From assembly GCF_008042045.1 (NCBI RefSeq), contig NZ_RDBP01000050.1, positions 55 to 32,364 of the forward strand: a stretch of DNA of 32,310 nucleotides, in the 5' to 3' direction. This DNA comes from Streptomyces sp. T39 (GTDB taxonomy: Bacteria > Actinomycetota > Actinomycetes > Streptomycetales > Streptomycetaceae). Both the position numbers and the translations under genes were made by a program. Positions 16,796 to 24,453 of this stretch are shown piece after piece. Below the pieces are notes generated by a model. The model did not search any database, was not told the DNA's origin, and saw only the letters and a program-made list of their open reading frames with translations. The first letter of the stretch is position 1; every line of letters starts with the position of its first letter.

Positions 16796-17251
16796 TCAGC
16801 CGTGCCAGCGGCCGTCGGTCATCAGGTCACGGCCCCGCATCTCGTTCACCTCGCGCCACGCCTGGATGTCCACCGGGGTGACGCGGAAGTACGGGTACGG
16901 GGGCCGGGCCGCCCTCGGGTCGAAGCCGGTGTGGGCGGCGAAGGCGTCGGCCTCGCCCGGAGCGAGGTCCTCCGCCTCCAGCACGGCGGCGGTCCCGTGG
17001 ACGAGCACGACGTCGCGGGTCGCGCCGAAGGCGAGGCGCACCCGGCCGCTCGCGAGCAGGTTGCGGGCGGTGGGGTTGGTGCGGTGGGTGGAGATCAGGA
17101 ACGTCTCGCCGTCCCAGCGGAACGACAGCGGCACGAGGTAGGGCCCGCCGTCCGCGTCCGCGGTGGCGACCCAGACGTCGACGTCGGTCTCGAAGCGCCG
17201 GCGGGTGTCCTTCAGCCGCTCGTCGAGGGTGCGGGGTGCGTCGGTGGTCAT
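16796..17251 (-). CDS. Pyridoxamine 5'-phosphate oxidase-like (split-barrel flavin/F420) protein
   Basis: The 151-residue protein has a split-barrel fold: DVDVWVATADADGGPYLVPLSF, then FLISTHRTNPTARNL, VRLAFG and VVLVHGTAAVLEAEDL. The C-terminal FDPRAARPPYPYFRVTP segment is typical of small actinomycete PPOX proteins, many of which use F420 or FMN. The start ATG at 17251 gives the normal family length; a longer frame to 17572 is rejected because it is arginine/proline rich. The gene is single, followed downstream by the convergent amidohydrolase gene. Confidence 0.88.
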   Translation of the reverse strand: MTTDAPRTLDERLKDTRRRFETDVDVWVATADADGGPYLVPLSFRWDGETFLISTHRTNPTARNLLASGRVRLAFGATRDVVLVHGTAAVLEAEDLAPGEADAFAAHTGFDPRAARPPYPYFRVTPVDIQAWREVNEMRGRDLMTDGRWHG

Positions 17252-17746
17252 GGGCCGCTTCCGTTCGGTCGGCCGGCCGTGGGCCGGACAGGCGTGCCGG
17301 GCACCGGCCGGTGCCCGGCGCCCGGTGCCAGCATGGCCGACGGCCCGGCCCGGCCGGCGCCCGGGGCGGACCACGGGCGGGGCGCAGAGCCCGTCCCCGG
17401 GCCGGTGCACGATCCTTCCTGCGTCGGTGCTCTGCGGGCACACTCGGGCGTTCCGCAGCACCGCGCACCCGTTTCTCCGCTGCCGCGGCGGGGCGCGGCG
17501 CTGTCGTGGTCCTGCTGGTGGCGACCCCGCGCCGATCGCGCGCACGGCGCGTCCGAGGAAAGGGGCGCTCACGGGCCGGCAGCGGCCTGCGGCCGCGTCG
17601 TCGCGCGCCGGACGGGCCGGCGGAACCGGGAGCGGTCCGCCCCGAGCGGCGGGCGGCCGTGCAGACCCGGCACCGGCCGCGCGCCGCCACGGGAACCCCG
17701 GCGCGCGGCCAGGGAAACCCCCGCACCGCCGCGCCCCACGCGGAAC
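17252..17746. other. Non-coding region between PPOX and iron transporter genes
   Basis: About 500 bases without a convincing gene. Frames crossing it on both strands are low-complexity R/P/A/G translations. It should contain the PPOX promoter near 17252 and ends at the terminator hairpin. Nothing else was recognised. Confidence 0.6.
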
Positions 17747-17786
17747 GCCCGGAGCCCCGGGGGCGGTTGCCCCCGGGGCTCCGGGC
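17747..17786 (-). terminator. Perfect 18-bp hairpin after the iron transporter operon
   Basis: Bases 17747-17764 and 17769-17786 are perfect inverted repeats with a GGTT loop. They lie 24 bases downstream of the permease stop codon. The stem is almost all G/C and there is no T-tract, as is usual for actinomycete terminators. Confidence 0.8.
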
Positions 17787-17810
17787 GAGACGGTCGGCTG
17801 GCCGGCCGGG

Positions 17811-19898
17811 CTAGCGGCGGCTGCGGACGAGCAGCCACAGGAAGTACGGCGTGCCGATCACCGCCGTCATCAGGCCCGCGCCGAGCTGCGCCGGGGCGAT
17901 GACCGTTCGGCCGAGCAGATCCGCCGTGCACACGAGCACCGCGCCCAGCAGCATCGAGACCGGCAGCACCCGCACGTGCCGGCGGCCCACGAGGGCGCGC
18001 GCCGCGTGCGGGGCGACCAGGCCCACGAAGGCGATGGTGCCCGCCGCTGCCACCGAGGTGGCGCTCAGCAGGACGGCCGCCGCGAGGAACCCGAACCGGG
18101 TGCGGGCCAGGCTCAGTCCGAGCAGCCGCGGGGTGTTCTCGTCGAGCGAGACGAGGTCGAGCTCGGTGCGCCGGACGGTCGCCGCGACGGCGCTCACCAC
18201 GAGGACGCCCAGCAGGGGCAGCGCGTCGGGCATCGTCCGGCCGTAGGTGGAGCCGGACAGCCAGGTGAGGGCCTTCGTCGCGTTGAACGGGTCGGTCAGC
18301 ACGATGAGCAGGCTGATGAGTGCCGTGGTGCCGGTGGCGACGCCGATGCCGACGAGGACCAGCCGGTTCTGCTGGAAGCCGCCGCGGGCGGACAGTCCGA
18401 AGACGAAGACCGCGGCGACGGCGGCCCCCGCGAAGGCCGCGCCCGCGATGCTCCACGATCCGGCCAGCGGCACGGTGGTGACCAGGAGCACCGCGCCGAG
18501 CGCCGCTCCGCCGGAGACGCCCATGACGCTCGGCTCGGCGAGCGGGTTGCGGGTCACCGCCTGGATCAGGGTCCCGGCGAGCGCCAGCGCCGCACCCGCG
18601 AGGATCGCGGCGACGACACGGGGCACCCGGGTGTCGAGGACGAAGGTGATGGACCTGCCGGCGTTGCCCTGCGCCCAGTTGACGACGTCGCCGAGCAGCA
18701 GCTTGGCGTCTCCGATGAGCACACCGGCGATCGTGATGCCGACGAGCGCCGCCACCAGGACGCCGACGGTCGTCAGGAAGACGGCCCGGCTGCGGATGCG
18801 GAGCCGGTCGACGGCGGCGGCGCCGGCGGTGTCCTTGACCCGGACGGCCATCACCACGAGGAAGACGGCGCCCACGATGCTGGTGACGACTCCGGTCGGC
18901 ACGGCGACGGCGAGGTCGGTGCTGACGAAGGTGCGCAGCAGGACGTCGGCGCCGAGCACCAGTCCGGCACCGGTCAGTCCGGCGACCGGTATCGCGCTGC
19001 GGGACCTGGTGAAGCCCCGGAACCGGCGGGCGAGCGGACGGACCAGCGCCGGGGCGACGAGTCCGACGAACCCGATCGGTCCGGCGAGGGTGACGGAGGC
19101 CGCGGACAGCAGTGCGGCGAGCGTCACGACGGTGACGCGGGTGGCACGGACCGGGACGCCGAGGCCGCGGGCCGCGTCGTCGCCGAGCGCCAGGGCGTCG
19201 ACCCGGCGGCCCGCGAGCAGCAGGCCCACGAGTCCGACGAGGGCCAGTGGCAGCATCTGGAGGACGCCGTCGAAGCCGTTCTGGCCGATGCTGCCCTGGT
19301 TCCACTGGTAGAGGCCCTCGGTCTGCTCGGGGAAGAGCAGCAGGAGTCCCTCGGTGACCGAGGTGAGGCCGAGCATCAGGGCGGTGCCGGCGAGGACGAG
19401 GCGCACGGTGCCGGAGCCGAGGCCGGAGAGGCCGAGCACGACGGCGGCCGCGGTGAGTCCGCCGATGAGGGCGACGCCGGACGAGGCGATGAAGGGCAGC
19501 GAGACGCCGGTGACGGACACGACGGCGAGCGCCAGGTAGGAACCGGCGTTCACGGCCAGGGTGTCGGGCGAGGCCAGCACGTTGCGGCTGACCGCCTGGA
19601 GGGCGGCGCCGGCGAGGCCGAGGGCGAACCCGACGAGGATCGCGGCGGTCATCCTCGGCAGCCGGGAGGCGATGACGACGGACGCGTCGCCGGGGTCGGC
19701 CCGGCCGGTGAGCGCCTTCATGACCTCGGACGCGCCGACCGCGGCGGTGCCCTGGGTGATGTCCACCAGGGCGAGTGCCGCGACGAGCAGCACGAGCGCG
19801 GCCGTCACCGCGGCCGCGCCCGTCCGCGGCGTGGCCTTCGTGTCCGGCTGGTCCTGCGAAGGCCGGCGGGTGTCGGGAGTGGTTGCGGTGACGGCCAT
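17811..19898 (-). CDS. Fused FecCD-type iron-siderophore ABC permease (FhuB-like)
   Basis: The 695-residue integral membrane protein consists of two tandem FecCD permease domains, about residues 28-350 and 370-695. Each has its own copy of the conserved blocks: SRLPRMTAAILVGFALGLAGAALQAVSRN in the first corresponds to TRVPRVVAAILAGAALALAGTLIQAVTRN in the second, and GPIGFVGLVAP corresponds to GTIAFVGLVAP. A fused pair replaces the usual two permease proteins, as in E. coli FhuB. It imports ferric siderophore across the membrane with the binding lipoprotein and ATPase encoded upstream. The start is 4 bp after the binding-protein stop. The strong hairpin at 17747 ends the operon. Confidence 0.95.
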   Translation of the reverse strand: MAVTATTPDTRRPSQDQPDTKATPRTGAAAVTAALVLLVAALALVDITQGTAAVGASEVMKALTGRADPGDASVVIASRLPRMTAAILVGFALGLAGAALQAVSRNVLASPDTLAVNAGSYLALAVVSVTGVSLPFIASSGVALIGGLTAAAVVLGLSGLGSGTVRLVLAGTALMLGLTSVTEGLLLLFPEQTEGLYQWNQGSIGQNGFDGVLQMLPLALVGLVGLLLAGRRVDALALGDDAARGLGVPVRATRVTVVTLAALLSAASVTLAGPIGFVGLVAPALVRPLARRFRGFTRSRSAIPVAGLTGAGLVLGADVLLRTFVSTDLAVAVPTGVVTSIVGAVFLVVMAVRVKDTAGAAAVDRLRIRSRAVFLTTVGVLVAALVGITIAGVLIGDAKLLLGDVVNWAQGNAGRSITFVLDTRVPRVVAAILAGAALALAGTLIQAVTRNPLAEPSVMGVSGGAALGAVLLVTTVPLAGSWSIAGAAFAGAAVAAVFVFGLSARGGFQQNRLVLVGIGVATGTTALISLLIVLTDPFNATKALTWLSGSTYGRTMPDALPLLGVLVVSAVAATVRRTELDLVSLDENTPRLLGLSLARTRFGFLAAAVLLSATSVAAAGTIAFVGLVAPHAARALVGRRHVRVLPVSMLLGAVLVCTADLLGRTVIAPAQLGAGLMTAVIGTPYFLWLLVRSRR

Positions 19899-19902
19899 CG
19901 CG

Positions 19903-20886
19903 TTACTTCGTGAGCGCGGCGACGACGGCGTCGATGTACGCCTCCATCGAGACGGGTCCGCCGAACATCCAGATGCCGTCGTCCAGGCGGTGGACGTTGC
20001 CCTTCTTGACGAACTCCAGGTTCTTCCAGACGGCGTTGTCGGCGAGCTCCTTGCCGAACGGGTCGCTGGAGGCGTCGGTCTTGTTGCCGATGTAGGCGAA
20101 GTGGACGTCGCCGAGGGAGGTGAGGCCCTCGACGTCGGTGGAGGCGAGGCCGTAGGCCGGGTCGCCCTCCATCTTCCAGGCGTTCTTCAGACCGATCTTC
20201 TCGCTCACCGCGCCGAGCAGCGAGGTGGACGTGTACGGGCGCACCGAGACCTGGTTGGACTGGGCGTAGCCGTCGGCGAAGGCGTACCGGGCACCGCCGA
20301 GTCCGGCGTCGGCGAGGGCCTTCTTGCCCTCGGCGATCTTGGCGTCGAGCGACTTCCTGGTCTCGTCCGCCTTCGCCTCGGTGCCGGTGGCCTGGGCGAT
20401 GAGGTCCAGGTTCTTCAGCATCTGGCCGATCTGGTCCTTGCCGTCGGCCGAGGTGAGGGTGAGGACCGGGGCGACCTCGCGCAGCTGCTTCACGGCGGGC
20501 GCGGGCAGGTCGCTGGTGGCGACGATCAGGTCGGGCGCGAGGGCGGCCACGGTGTCCATGCTGGGCTCGCCGCGGGTGCCGATGTCCTTGGGCTCGTTCT
20601 TCAGCGGGACGCCCGCGGCCCAGGCCTTGTAGCCCTTGACGTCGGCGACGCCGACGGGGTCGACGCCGAGCGTGACGAGGCTCTCGACGACGTTCCACTC
20701 GGTGCCGACGACCTTCTTGGCGGGGCCGTCGAGCTCGACCTTCGCGCCGGTGGCGTCGGTCAGGGTGATGGACGTGGGCTCGGCCGAGGCCTTGTCGGTG
20801 TCGTCGGCGGCCGGTTCGGTGGTGCCGCACGCGGACAGGGCGAGCGCCGCGGCGACGGTGGCCGCGGTGGCGAGGAGGCGTCTCAT
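19903..20886 (-). CDS. Iron-siderophore substrate-binding lipoprotein
   Basis: The 327-residue protein has a lipoprotein signal (MRRLLATAATVAAALALSAC) with lipobox LSAC and lipidated C20. A class III periplasmic-binding fold follows: VVGTEWNVVESLVTLGVDPVG, then PDLIVATSD, and long helices to IDAVVAALTK at the C-terminus. It is anchored outside the cell membrane and delivers ferric siderophore to the fused permease. Its ATG overlaps the ATPase stop by four bases and its stop is 4 bp before the permease start, so the three are one translational unit under the iron box at 21749. Confidence 0.95.
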   Translation of the reverse strand: MRRLLATAATVAAALALSACGTTEPAADDTDKASAEPTSITLTDATGAKVELDGPAKKVVGTEWNVVESLVTLGVDPVGVADVKGYKAWAAGVPLKNEPKDIGTRGEPSMDTVAALAPDLIVATSDLPAPAVKQLREVAPVLTLTSADGKDQIGQMLKNLDLIAQATGTEAKADETRKSLDAKIAEGKKALADAGLGGARYAFADGYAQSNQVSVRPYTSTSLLGAVSEKIGLKNAWKMEGDPAYGLASTDVEGLTSLGDVHFAYIGNKTDASSDPFGKELADNAVWKNLEFVKKGNVHRLDDGIWMFGGPVSMEAYIDAVVAALTK

Positions 20887-21692
20887 GAGGGTGTGCCGAG
20901 CCTTTCGGTTCTGGTGTGGTGGCGGCCTATCGCGCGGGTGCGCAGGCGACCGGTGAGGGGGTCGGTGTCGACTTCGATCCGGATGCCGTAGGTGGCGGTG
21001 AGCCGCTCGGGCGTCAGCACCTCCTCGGGCAGGCCGTCGGCGATGACGCGGCCGGCTTCGAGCAGCACGACGCGGTCGGCGACGGCGGCGGCCTGGTCGA
21101 GGTCGTGGAGGACGACGCCGACGGCGATCATGTGGTCGTCCGCCAGGTCGCGCACCAGGTCGAGGAGTTCGATCTGGTAGCGGAGATCCAGGTAGGTCGT
21201 GGGCTCGTCGAGGAGCAGTACACCGGTGTCCTGCGCGAGGCATCCGGCGAGCCAGACGCGTTGCAGCTGGCCGCCGGAGAGGTGCTCGGCGCCGCGTTCC
21301 GCGAGCTCCTCGACGCCGGTCAGGCGCAGGGCGCGGTCGACGGCCGCCCGGCCGCCCGGGTCGGCTCCGCCCCAGCGCCCGCGGTACGGGTAGCGGCCGA
21401 ACTCGACGACGTCCCGGACGGTCAGGCCGCTGGGTGTGGGACGCGCCTGGGTGAGCAGGGCCACGCGGCGGGAGAACTCGCGCGGGCTCAGGGCGAGGGC
21501 GTCGGTCTCCTCGTCGATGGTGACGGTGGCGCTCCGGGGGCGCTGCAGCCGTGCCAGCGTCCGCAGGAGCGTCGACTTGCCGCTGCCGTTGGGCCCGACG
21601 AGGGCGGTCACACGGCCGGGCCGCAGGGTCATGGCAGCGTCGTGCACGACGTCGACACCGTCGTAGGCGACGGTGACGCCGGTGGCCGACAT
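20883..21692 (-). CDS. Iron-siderophore ABC transporter ATP-binding protein (FecE/FhuC-like)
   Basis: The protein of about 269 residues has Walker A GPNGSGKST (33-41), Q-loop TQARPTPSG, signature LSGGQLQRVWLAG, Walker B VLLLDEPTTYLDL and the switch VVLHDL. It is the energising subunit of the fused FhuB-like importer, and the first gene of the operon. I prefer the ATG at 21692. The frame continues to a GTG at 21743 only 5 bases from the iron box, without a Shine-Dalgarno sequence; that start would need a nearly leaderless transcript. Bases 21317-21453 of this gene are duplicated perfectly, in inverse orientation, at 21977-22113. Confidence 0.93.
   Translation of the reverse strand: MSATGVTVAYDGVDVVHDAAMTLRPGRVTALVGPNGSGKSTLLRTLARLQRPRSATVTIDEETDALALSPREFSRRVALLTQARPTPSGLTVRDVVEFGRYPYRGRWGGADPGGRAAVDRALRLTGVEELAERGAEHLSGGQLQRVWLAGCLAQDTGVLLLDEPTTYLDLRYQIELLDLVRDLADDHMIAVGVVLHDLDQAAAVADRVVLLEAGRVIADGLPEEVLTPERLTATYGIRIEVDTDPLTGRLRTRAIGRHHTRTERLGTPS
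21317..21453 (-). repeat. Inverted repeat A, original arm inside the ATPase gene
   Basis: These 137 bases, coding for the Q-loop region and helical domain of the ATPase, are identical to the reverse complement of 21977-22113. The gene is intact here, so this is the original copy. Confidence 0.97.
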
Positions 21693-21748
21693 GGTGTGCC
21701 CGCCCACGGTGGGTGCGTTGGCCGCTTCTTCAGCAGATCTCACGCTGC

Positions 21749-21767
21749 GAAGGTTAGCCTAACCTAA
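21749..21767 (-). promoter_or_regulatory. DmdR1/IdeR iron box upstream of siderophore importer operon
   Basis: The site matches the 19-base iron-box consensus TTAGGTTAGGCTAACCTAA at 17 of 19 positions when read on the minus strand. It lies just before the ATPase gene. In streptomycetes DmdR1 with Fe(II) binds such boxes and represses transcription when iron is plentiful. Confidence 0.9.
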
Positions 21768-21976
21768 ACCTTGCTGTTCAGCAGGGGGCGGAAACTTTTC
21801 GCAGCCCCGCAGGTGAAGCGGCCGGGCGCACGGCCCGGCGCACGGAAGCGACCCGGCGGACGGGCCCCCCGGCGGCCGAAAGTCGCCCCTGGTGACGCCC
21901 CGGACCGGGTCGTCGGCGCGCGGGGTGCCGCAGGCGGCGCGGACGACGGGCGGTCGCCACCGGCGTCCCCGCTGCG
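21768..21976. other. Unassigned sequence between iron box and inverted-duplication patch
   Basis: About 210 bases upstream of the iron box. No gene is convincing on either strand; the translations are low-complexity. I did not find it repeated elsewhere in the window. It may be remains of the original intergenic region or of a gene disrupted by the rearrangement. Confidence 0.5.
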
Positions 21977-22113
21977 CACCCAGGCGCGTCCCACACCCAG
22001 CGGCCTGACCGTCCGGGACGTCGTCGAGTTCGGCCGCTACCCGTACCGCGGGCGCTGGGGCGGAGCCGACCCGGGCGGCCGGGCGGCCGTCGACCGCGCC
22101 CTGCGCCTGACCG
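21977..22113 (+). repeat. Inverted repeat A, displaced copy of ATPase gene fragment
   Basis: A perfect 137-base inverted copy of 21317-21453. On the plus strand it encodes an orphan piece of the ATPase (TQARPTPSGLTVRDVVEFGR and onward) with no start, Walker motifs or end. It joins directly to repeat B. Confidence 0.97.
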
Positions 22114-22840
22114 CCCGCTCGCGGCCCAGGCCGCCCACGCACCCCGCGGTGACCTCCCGGCCCTCCTCGAATTCACCGACATCGCCCCGACCGGTGTCCG
22201 CGACCGGGCCCGGGAAGGCGATGCGGGAGTCGGTGTGGCCGCCCGCGCCTTCGAAGCGGAGCACGATGCCGAAGCGGTCGAGCGCCAACGGCCGTACGCG
22301 AAGGGCGTCCTGGAGGGCGCCGGGGTCGGTGAGGCGGGTGAGCCGGTCGACGACGTCCTGGTGGTCGTCGACGAGGTGCAGCAGCATCGCGGCCTCCTGC
22401 GCGGCCAGCACGTCCGGCTCGGCGCGCGCGAAGTCCTCCGGGCCGATGTGCTCCACGCGCCCGCGCCGTTCGATGCCGGCGCGGACCAGGTCGAGGCGGA
22501 GGACGAGCGTCCTGGAGGCGGCGCGGGCGTCGCACGGGGTGAGGCGGCCGGCCAGGGTGACCTTGGCGCGGACCCGGTCGCGGACACCGGTCGGGGCGAT
22601 GTCGGTGAATTCGAGGAGGGCCGGGAGGTCACCGCGGGGTGCGTGGGCGGCCTGGGCCGCGAGCGGGCTGTCCGCCGGTGCGTGGAGCAGCAGCCGGCCC
22701 TTGCGGTCGACGCTGTGCATGGCGACCAGGTCGTAGCAGCTGTCGTCGGCGGTCAGGCTCAGCGACCGGGCGGCCGCGACGACGGAGCGGATGCGCTCGG
22801 CGGTGCCGGGCTCGTCGACGCGGTTCTTCGCCGGGATCAT
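22037..22840 (-). CDS. DUF2470-domain protein (HugZ-like heme/iron utilisation family), 3' end replaced
   Basis: Residues 1 to about 210 look native. They comprise a split-barrel-like part (CYDLVAMHSVDRKGRLLLHA, LLEFTDIAPTGVRDRVRAKV) and a C-terminal DUF2470-type part (ALRVRPLALDRFGIVLRFEG and DSRIAFPGPV). DUF2470 occurs as the C-terminal domain of HugZ-type heme oxygenases; a role in iron or heme use fits the iron box in front. After about residue 210 the frame enters the inverted patch, and the last 57 residues are antisense translations of the DUF2470 and ATPase genes, ending at 22037. The natural C-terminus is lost or displaced. The start ATG at 22840 is well supported by AGGAGA four bases upstream. 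Activity of the altered protein is doubtful. Confidence 0.8.
   Translation of the reverse strand: MIPAKNRVDEPGTAERIRSVVAAARSLSLTADDSCYDLVAMHSVDRKGRLLLHAPADSPLAAQAAHAPRGDLPALLEFTDIAPTGVRDRVRAKVTLAGRLTPCDARAASRTLVLRLDLVRAGIERRGRVEHIGPEDFARAEPDVLAAQEAAMLLHLVDDHQDVVDRLTRLTDPGALQDALRVRPLALDRFGIVLRFEGAGGHTDSRIAFPGPVADTGRGDVGEFEEGREVTAGCVGGLGRERAVRRRARSTAARPPGSAPPQRPRYG
22113..22208 (+). repeat. Inverted repeat B, displaced copy of DUF2470 gene fragment
   Basis: A perfect 96-base inverted copy of 22573-22668. It shares base 22113 with copy A. Its right end lies in the 10-base palindrome CCGGGCCCGG (22204-22213), where the DUF2470 gene loses its natural 3' continuation. Confidence 0.97.
22573..22668 (-). 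repeat. Inverted repeat B, original arm inside the DUF2470 gene
   Basis: These 96 bases encode the RGDLPALLEFTDIAPTGVRD region of the DUF2470 protein in the intact reading frame. They are identical to the reverse complement of 22113-22208. Confidence 0.97.
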
Positions 22841-22853
22841 CGTCTCTCCTTTG

Positions 22854-22872
22854 TTAGGTAAGGCTAACCTAA
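22854..22872 (-). promoter_or_regulatory. DmdR1/IdeR iron box upstream of DUF2470 gene
   Basis: The site matches the 19-base iron-box consensus at 18 of 19 positions and lies in a longer palindrome (TTGTTAGGT...ACCTAACAA, 22851-22875). The start codon at 22840 follows after AGGAGAGACG, so repression by iron is expected. Confidence 0.93.
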
Positions 22873-22961
22873 CAAATAAGGAGGCTGTCCGGGTCGGACG
22901 ACGTGACGAGGGGCCCCGCGGCGCGCCGAGGGCGGCCGTGGGGCGGGGCGCCCCGGGACGG

Positions 22962-23141
22962 CTACAGCGAGATCAGCCGGAAGATGAAGAACAGGGCGAT
23001 GACGACGGCCCCGGCCACGATCAGCCAGACCCAGATGCCCGGGTGCTCCCACGGGCCTCCGTCCGCTCGTTCCTCATGGGCCTCGGCGATGGAGCCCTCC
23101 GCCGGCGGGGTCTCCTCGGGTGGTACCAGTGGATCGGTCAT
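22962..23141 (-). CDS. Small single-pass membrane protein (possibly DUF6480 family)
   Basis: The 59-residue protein starts MTDPLVPPEETPPAEGS, continues with an acidic stretch AEAHEERADGG, then PWEHPGIWVWL and a hydrophobic helix IVAGAVVIALFFIFRLISL at the C-terminus. This layout matches small tail-anchored proteins that are widespread in Streptomyces, perhaps DUF6480; the family name is from memory. It has GGAG close to the ATG. Function is unknown. It lies between the DUF2470 iron box and the radical SAM gene, all on the minus strand. Confidence 0.75.
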   Translation of the reverse strand: MTDPLVPPEETPPAEGSIAEAHEERADGGPWEHPGIWVWLIVAGAVVIALFFIFRLISL

Positions 23142-23226
23142 GTCTCCAGGCTCGCGGAGACCGCGCGACGGCGCACCCGCTGCGGCCCGCTGCGGCCCGG
23201 TGCGCCGGCACGCGCGCCGCCGGACG

Positions 23227-24408
23227 TCAGAAGGCGTAGCGGATCGGGAGCCACGGTGTGTGGCGCTCCACCAGGCGGCGCACGGTCTCCACCGCCTCAC
23301 CCTTGACGCCGTTGCGGTAGCGCACGTTCCAGCCGCCGTTCTCCGAGCGCTTGGGCTGCTGGATCCCGGGACGCCACAGCGCGGACTCGGCCCGCGGGTG
23401 CCAGGCCAGGTTCACCTCGTGCAGGTCCTGGTTGTGGGTCAGCATGATCACCTCGGCGGCGGCCTGCTCCTTGACCGTGCGCGGCAGGACGTCGTCCATC
23501 CTGCGCAGCAGCCCGGCCCACGCCTCCTCCCAACCGGGTCTGATGACGACCGGGGAGAAATTGAAATGGACCTCGTAGCCGGCCTCCACGAAGTCCCCTG
23601 CCGCGGCGATCCGGTCCTCGACGGGACTCGTGCGGACGTCCAGCAGCCGGGCGTCGTCCGGGGGCATCACCGAGAAGCGGATCCGGGTGCGCCCGCGCGG
23701 GTCGAGCAGCAGCAGATCGGGGTTGACGAACTTGGTGGCGAAGGACGCCTTGGCCGTGGGCCAGCGGGAGAACGCGTGCACCAGATCGGCCGTGTTCTCG
23801 CTGATCAGCGCGTCCACCGAGCAGTCGCCGTTCTCGCCGATGTCGTACACCCACGCCTCGGGGTCGCACTGGTTCGGTTCGCTCTTCGGCCCCTGGGACA
23901 GCACGTGCCGCCCCAGGCGGCCGATGACCCGCTCGATGTTGGTGAAGACGGTGACCGGGTTGGCGTACCCCTTGCGGCGCGGGACGTAGCAGTAGGCGCA
24001 CGCCATCGCGCATCCGTTGGAGGCGCCGGGGGCGATCCAGTCGGCGGACCGGCCGTTGGGCCGGACCGTGAGCGTCTTCTTCTCGCCCAGGACCAGCACG
24101 GTCTTCTTGATCCGCACCCAGTTCCCGGCGTTGCCCGGATTGCCGTGCAGGCCCGGGATGCGCCAGTGCGAGTCGACGGGGATCACCTCGGCGTCCGGGA
24201 ACCGCGCGAGGATCTCCCGGCCCCGCGGCGAGGCCGCCGCCGCCGGCTCGGCGTGGATCTCCCGCACCTCCAGCATCCGCCGGGCCTCCTCGGAGGTGCG
24301 GAAGGACGGCCCCGGGGGCCGGGGGACCGGCGGACCGGGGCGGATCTCCTCCAGGCCGAACAGCGCGTCGGGCTCCGTGGGCCCGGACGGCGTTCCGAAG
24401 GTGCTCAC
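23227..24408 (-). CDS. Spore photoproduct lyase-family radical SAM protein
   Basis: The protein of about 393 residues has the radical SAM iron-sulfur motif C133-x3-C137-x2-C140 in NGCAMACAYCYVPRRKG. The SPL-like surroundings include VFTNIERVIGRLG, CSVDALISENTADLVHAFSR and RTRIRFSVMPPD. In Bacillus, SPL reverses the spore photoproduct in DNA by radical chemistry. Actinomycete relatives are similar in sequence but their substrate has not been shown as far as I know; repair of UV lesions in spores is the simplest guess. The start GTG at 24408 is chosen, with another GTG at 24423 in frame. It lies downstream of the ketosynthase gene with a hairpin between. Confidence 0.88.
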   Translation of the reverse strand: MSTFGTPSGPTEPDALFGLEEIRPGPPVPRPPGPSFRTSEEARRMLEVREIHAEPAAAASPRGREILARFPDAEVIPVDSHWRIPGLHGNPGNAGNWVRIKKTVLVLGEKKTLTVRPNGRSADWIAPGASNGCAMACAYCYVPRRKGYANPVTVFTNIERVIGRLGRHVLSQGPKSEPNQCDPEAWVYDIGENGDCSVDALISENTADLVHAFSRWPTAKASFATKFVNPDLLLLDPRGRTRIRFSVMPPDDARLLDVRTSPVEDRIAAAGDFVEAGYEVHFNFSPVVIRPGWEEAWAGLLRRMDDVLPRTVKEQAAAEVIMLTHNQDLHEVNLAWHPRAESALWRPGIQQPKRSENGGWNVRYRNGVKGEAVETVRRLVERHTPWLPIRYAF

Positions 24409-24453
24409 ACCGAAACCGTACACACCGGCCCGAGGGTGACACGGCACCCGTGA

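Noticed and set aside
17252..17572. N-terminal extension of the PPOX protein
   Set aside because: Low-complexity R/P/A/G composition; the family length is met from the ATG at 17251.
17163..19913. Very long plus-strand ORF (916 codons) antisense to the iron permease
   Set aside because: Its translation is rich in E, D, G, R and H without domains; it is the usual antisense shadow of a GC-rich membrane-protein gene with a perfect fit to FecCD on the other strand.
21317..22113. Dedicated invertible switch with a site-specific recombinase
   Set aside because: No recombinase gene or short recombination sites are present; the arms are gene fragments. Inversion by homologous recombination remains possible but is not shown.
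21977..22208. Functional plus-strand fusion protein of ATPase and DUF2470 fragments
   Set aside because: The fragments are in different frames, lack a start signal and Walker motifs, and are exact copies of neighbouring genes.
22235..22861. Plus-strand ORF antisense to the DUF2470 gene
   Set aside because: Composition and lack of any family match mark it as a shadow; it was useful only because it repeats the antisense tail found in the rearranged gene.
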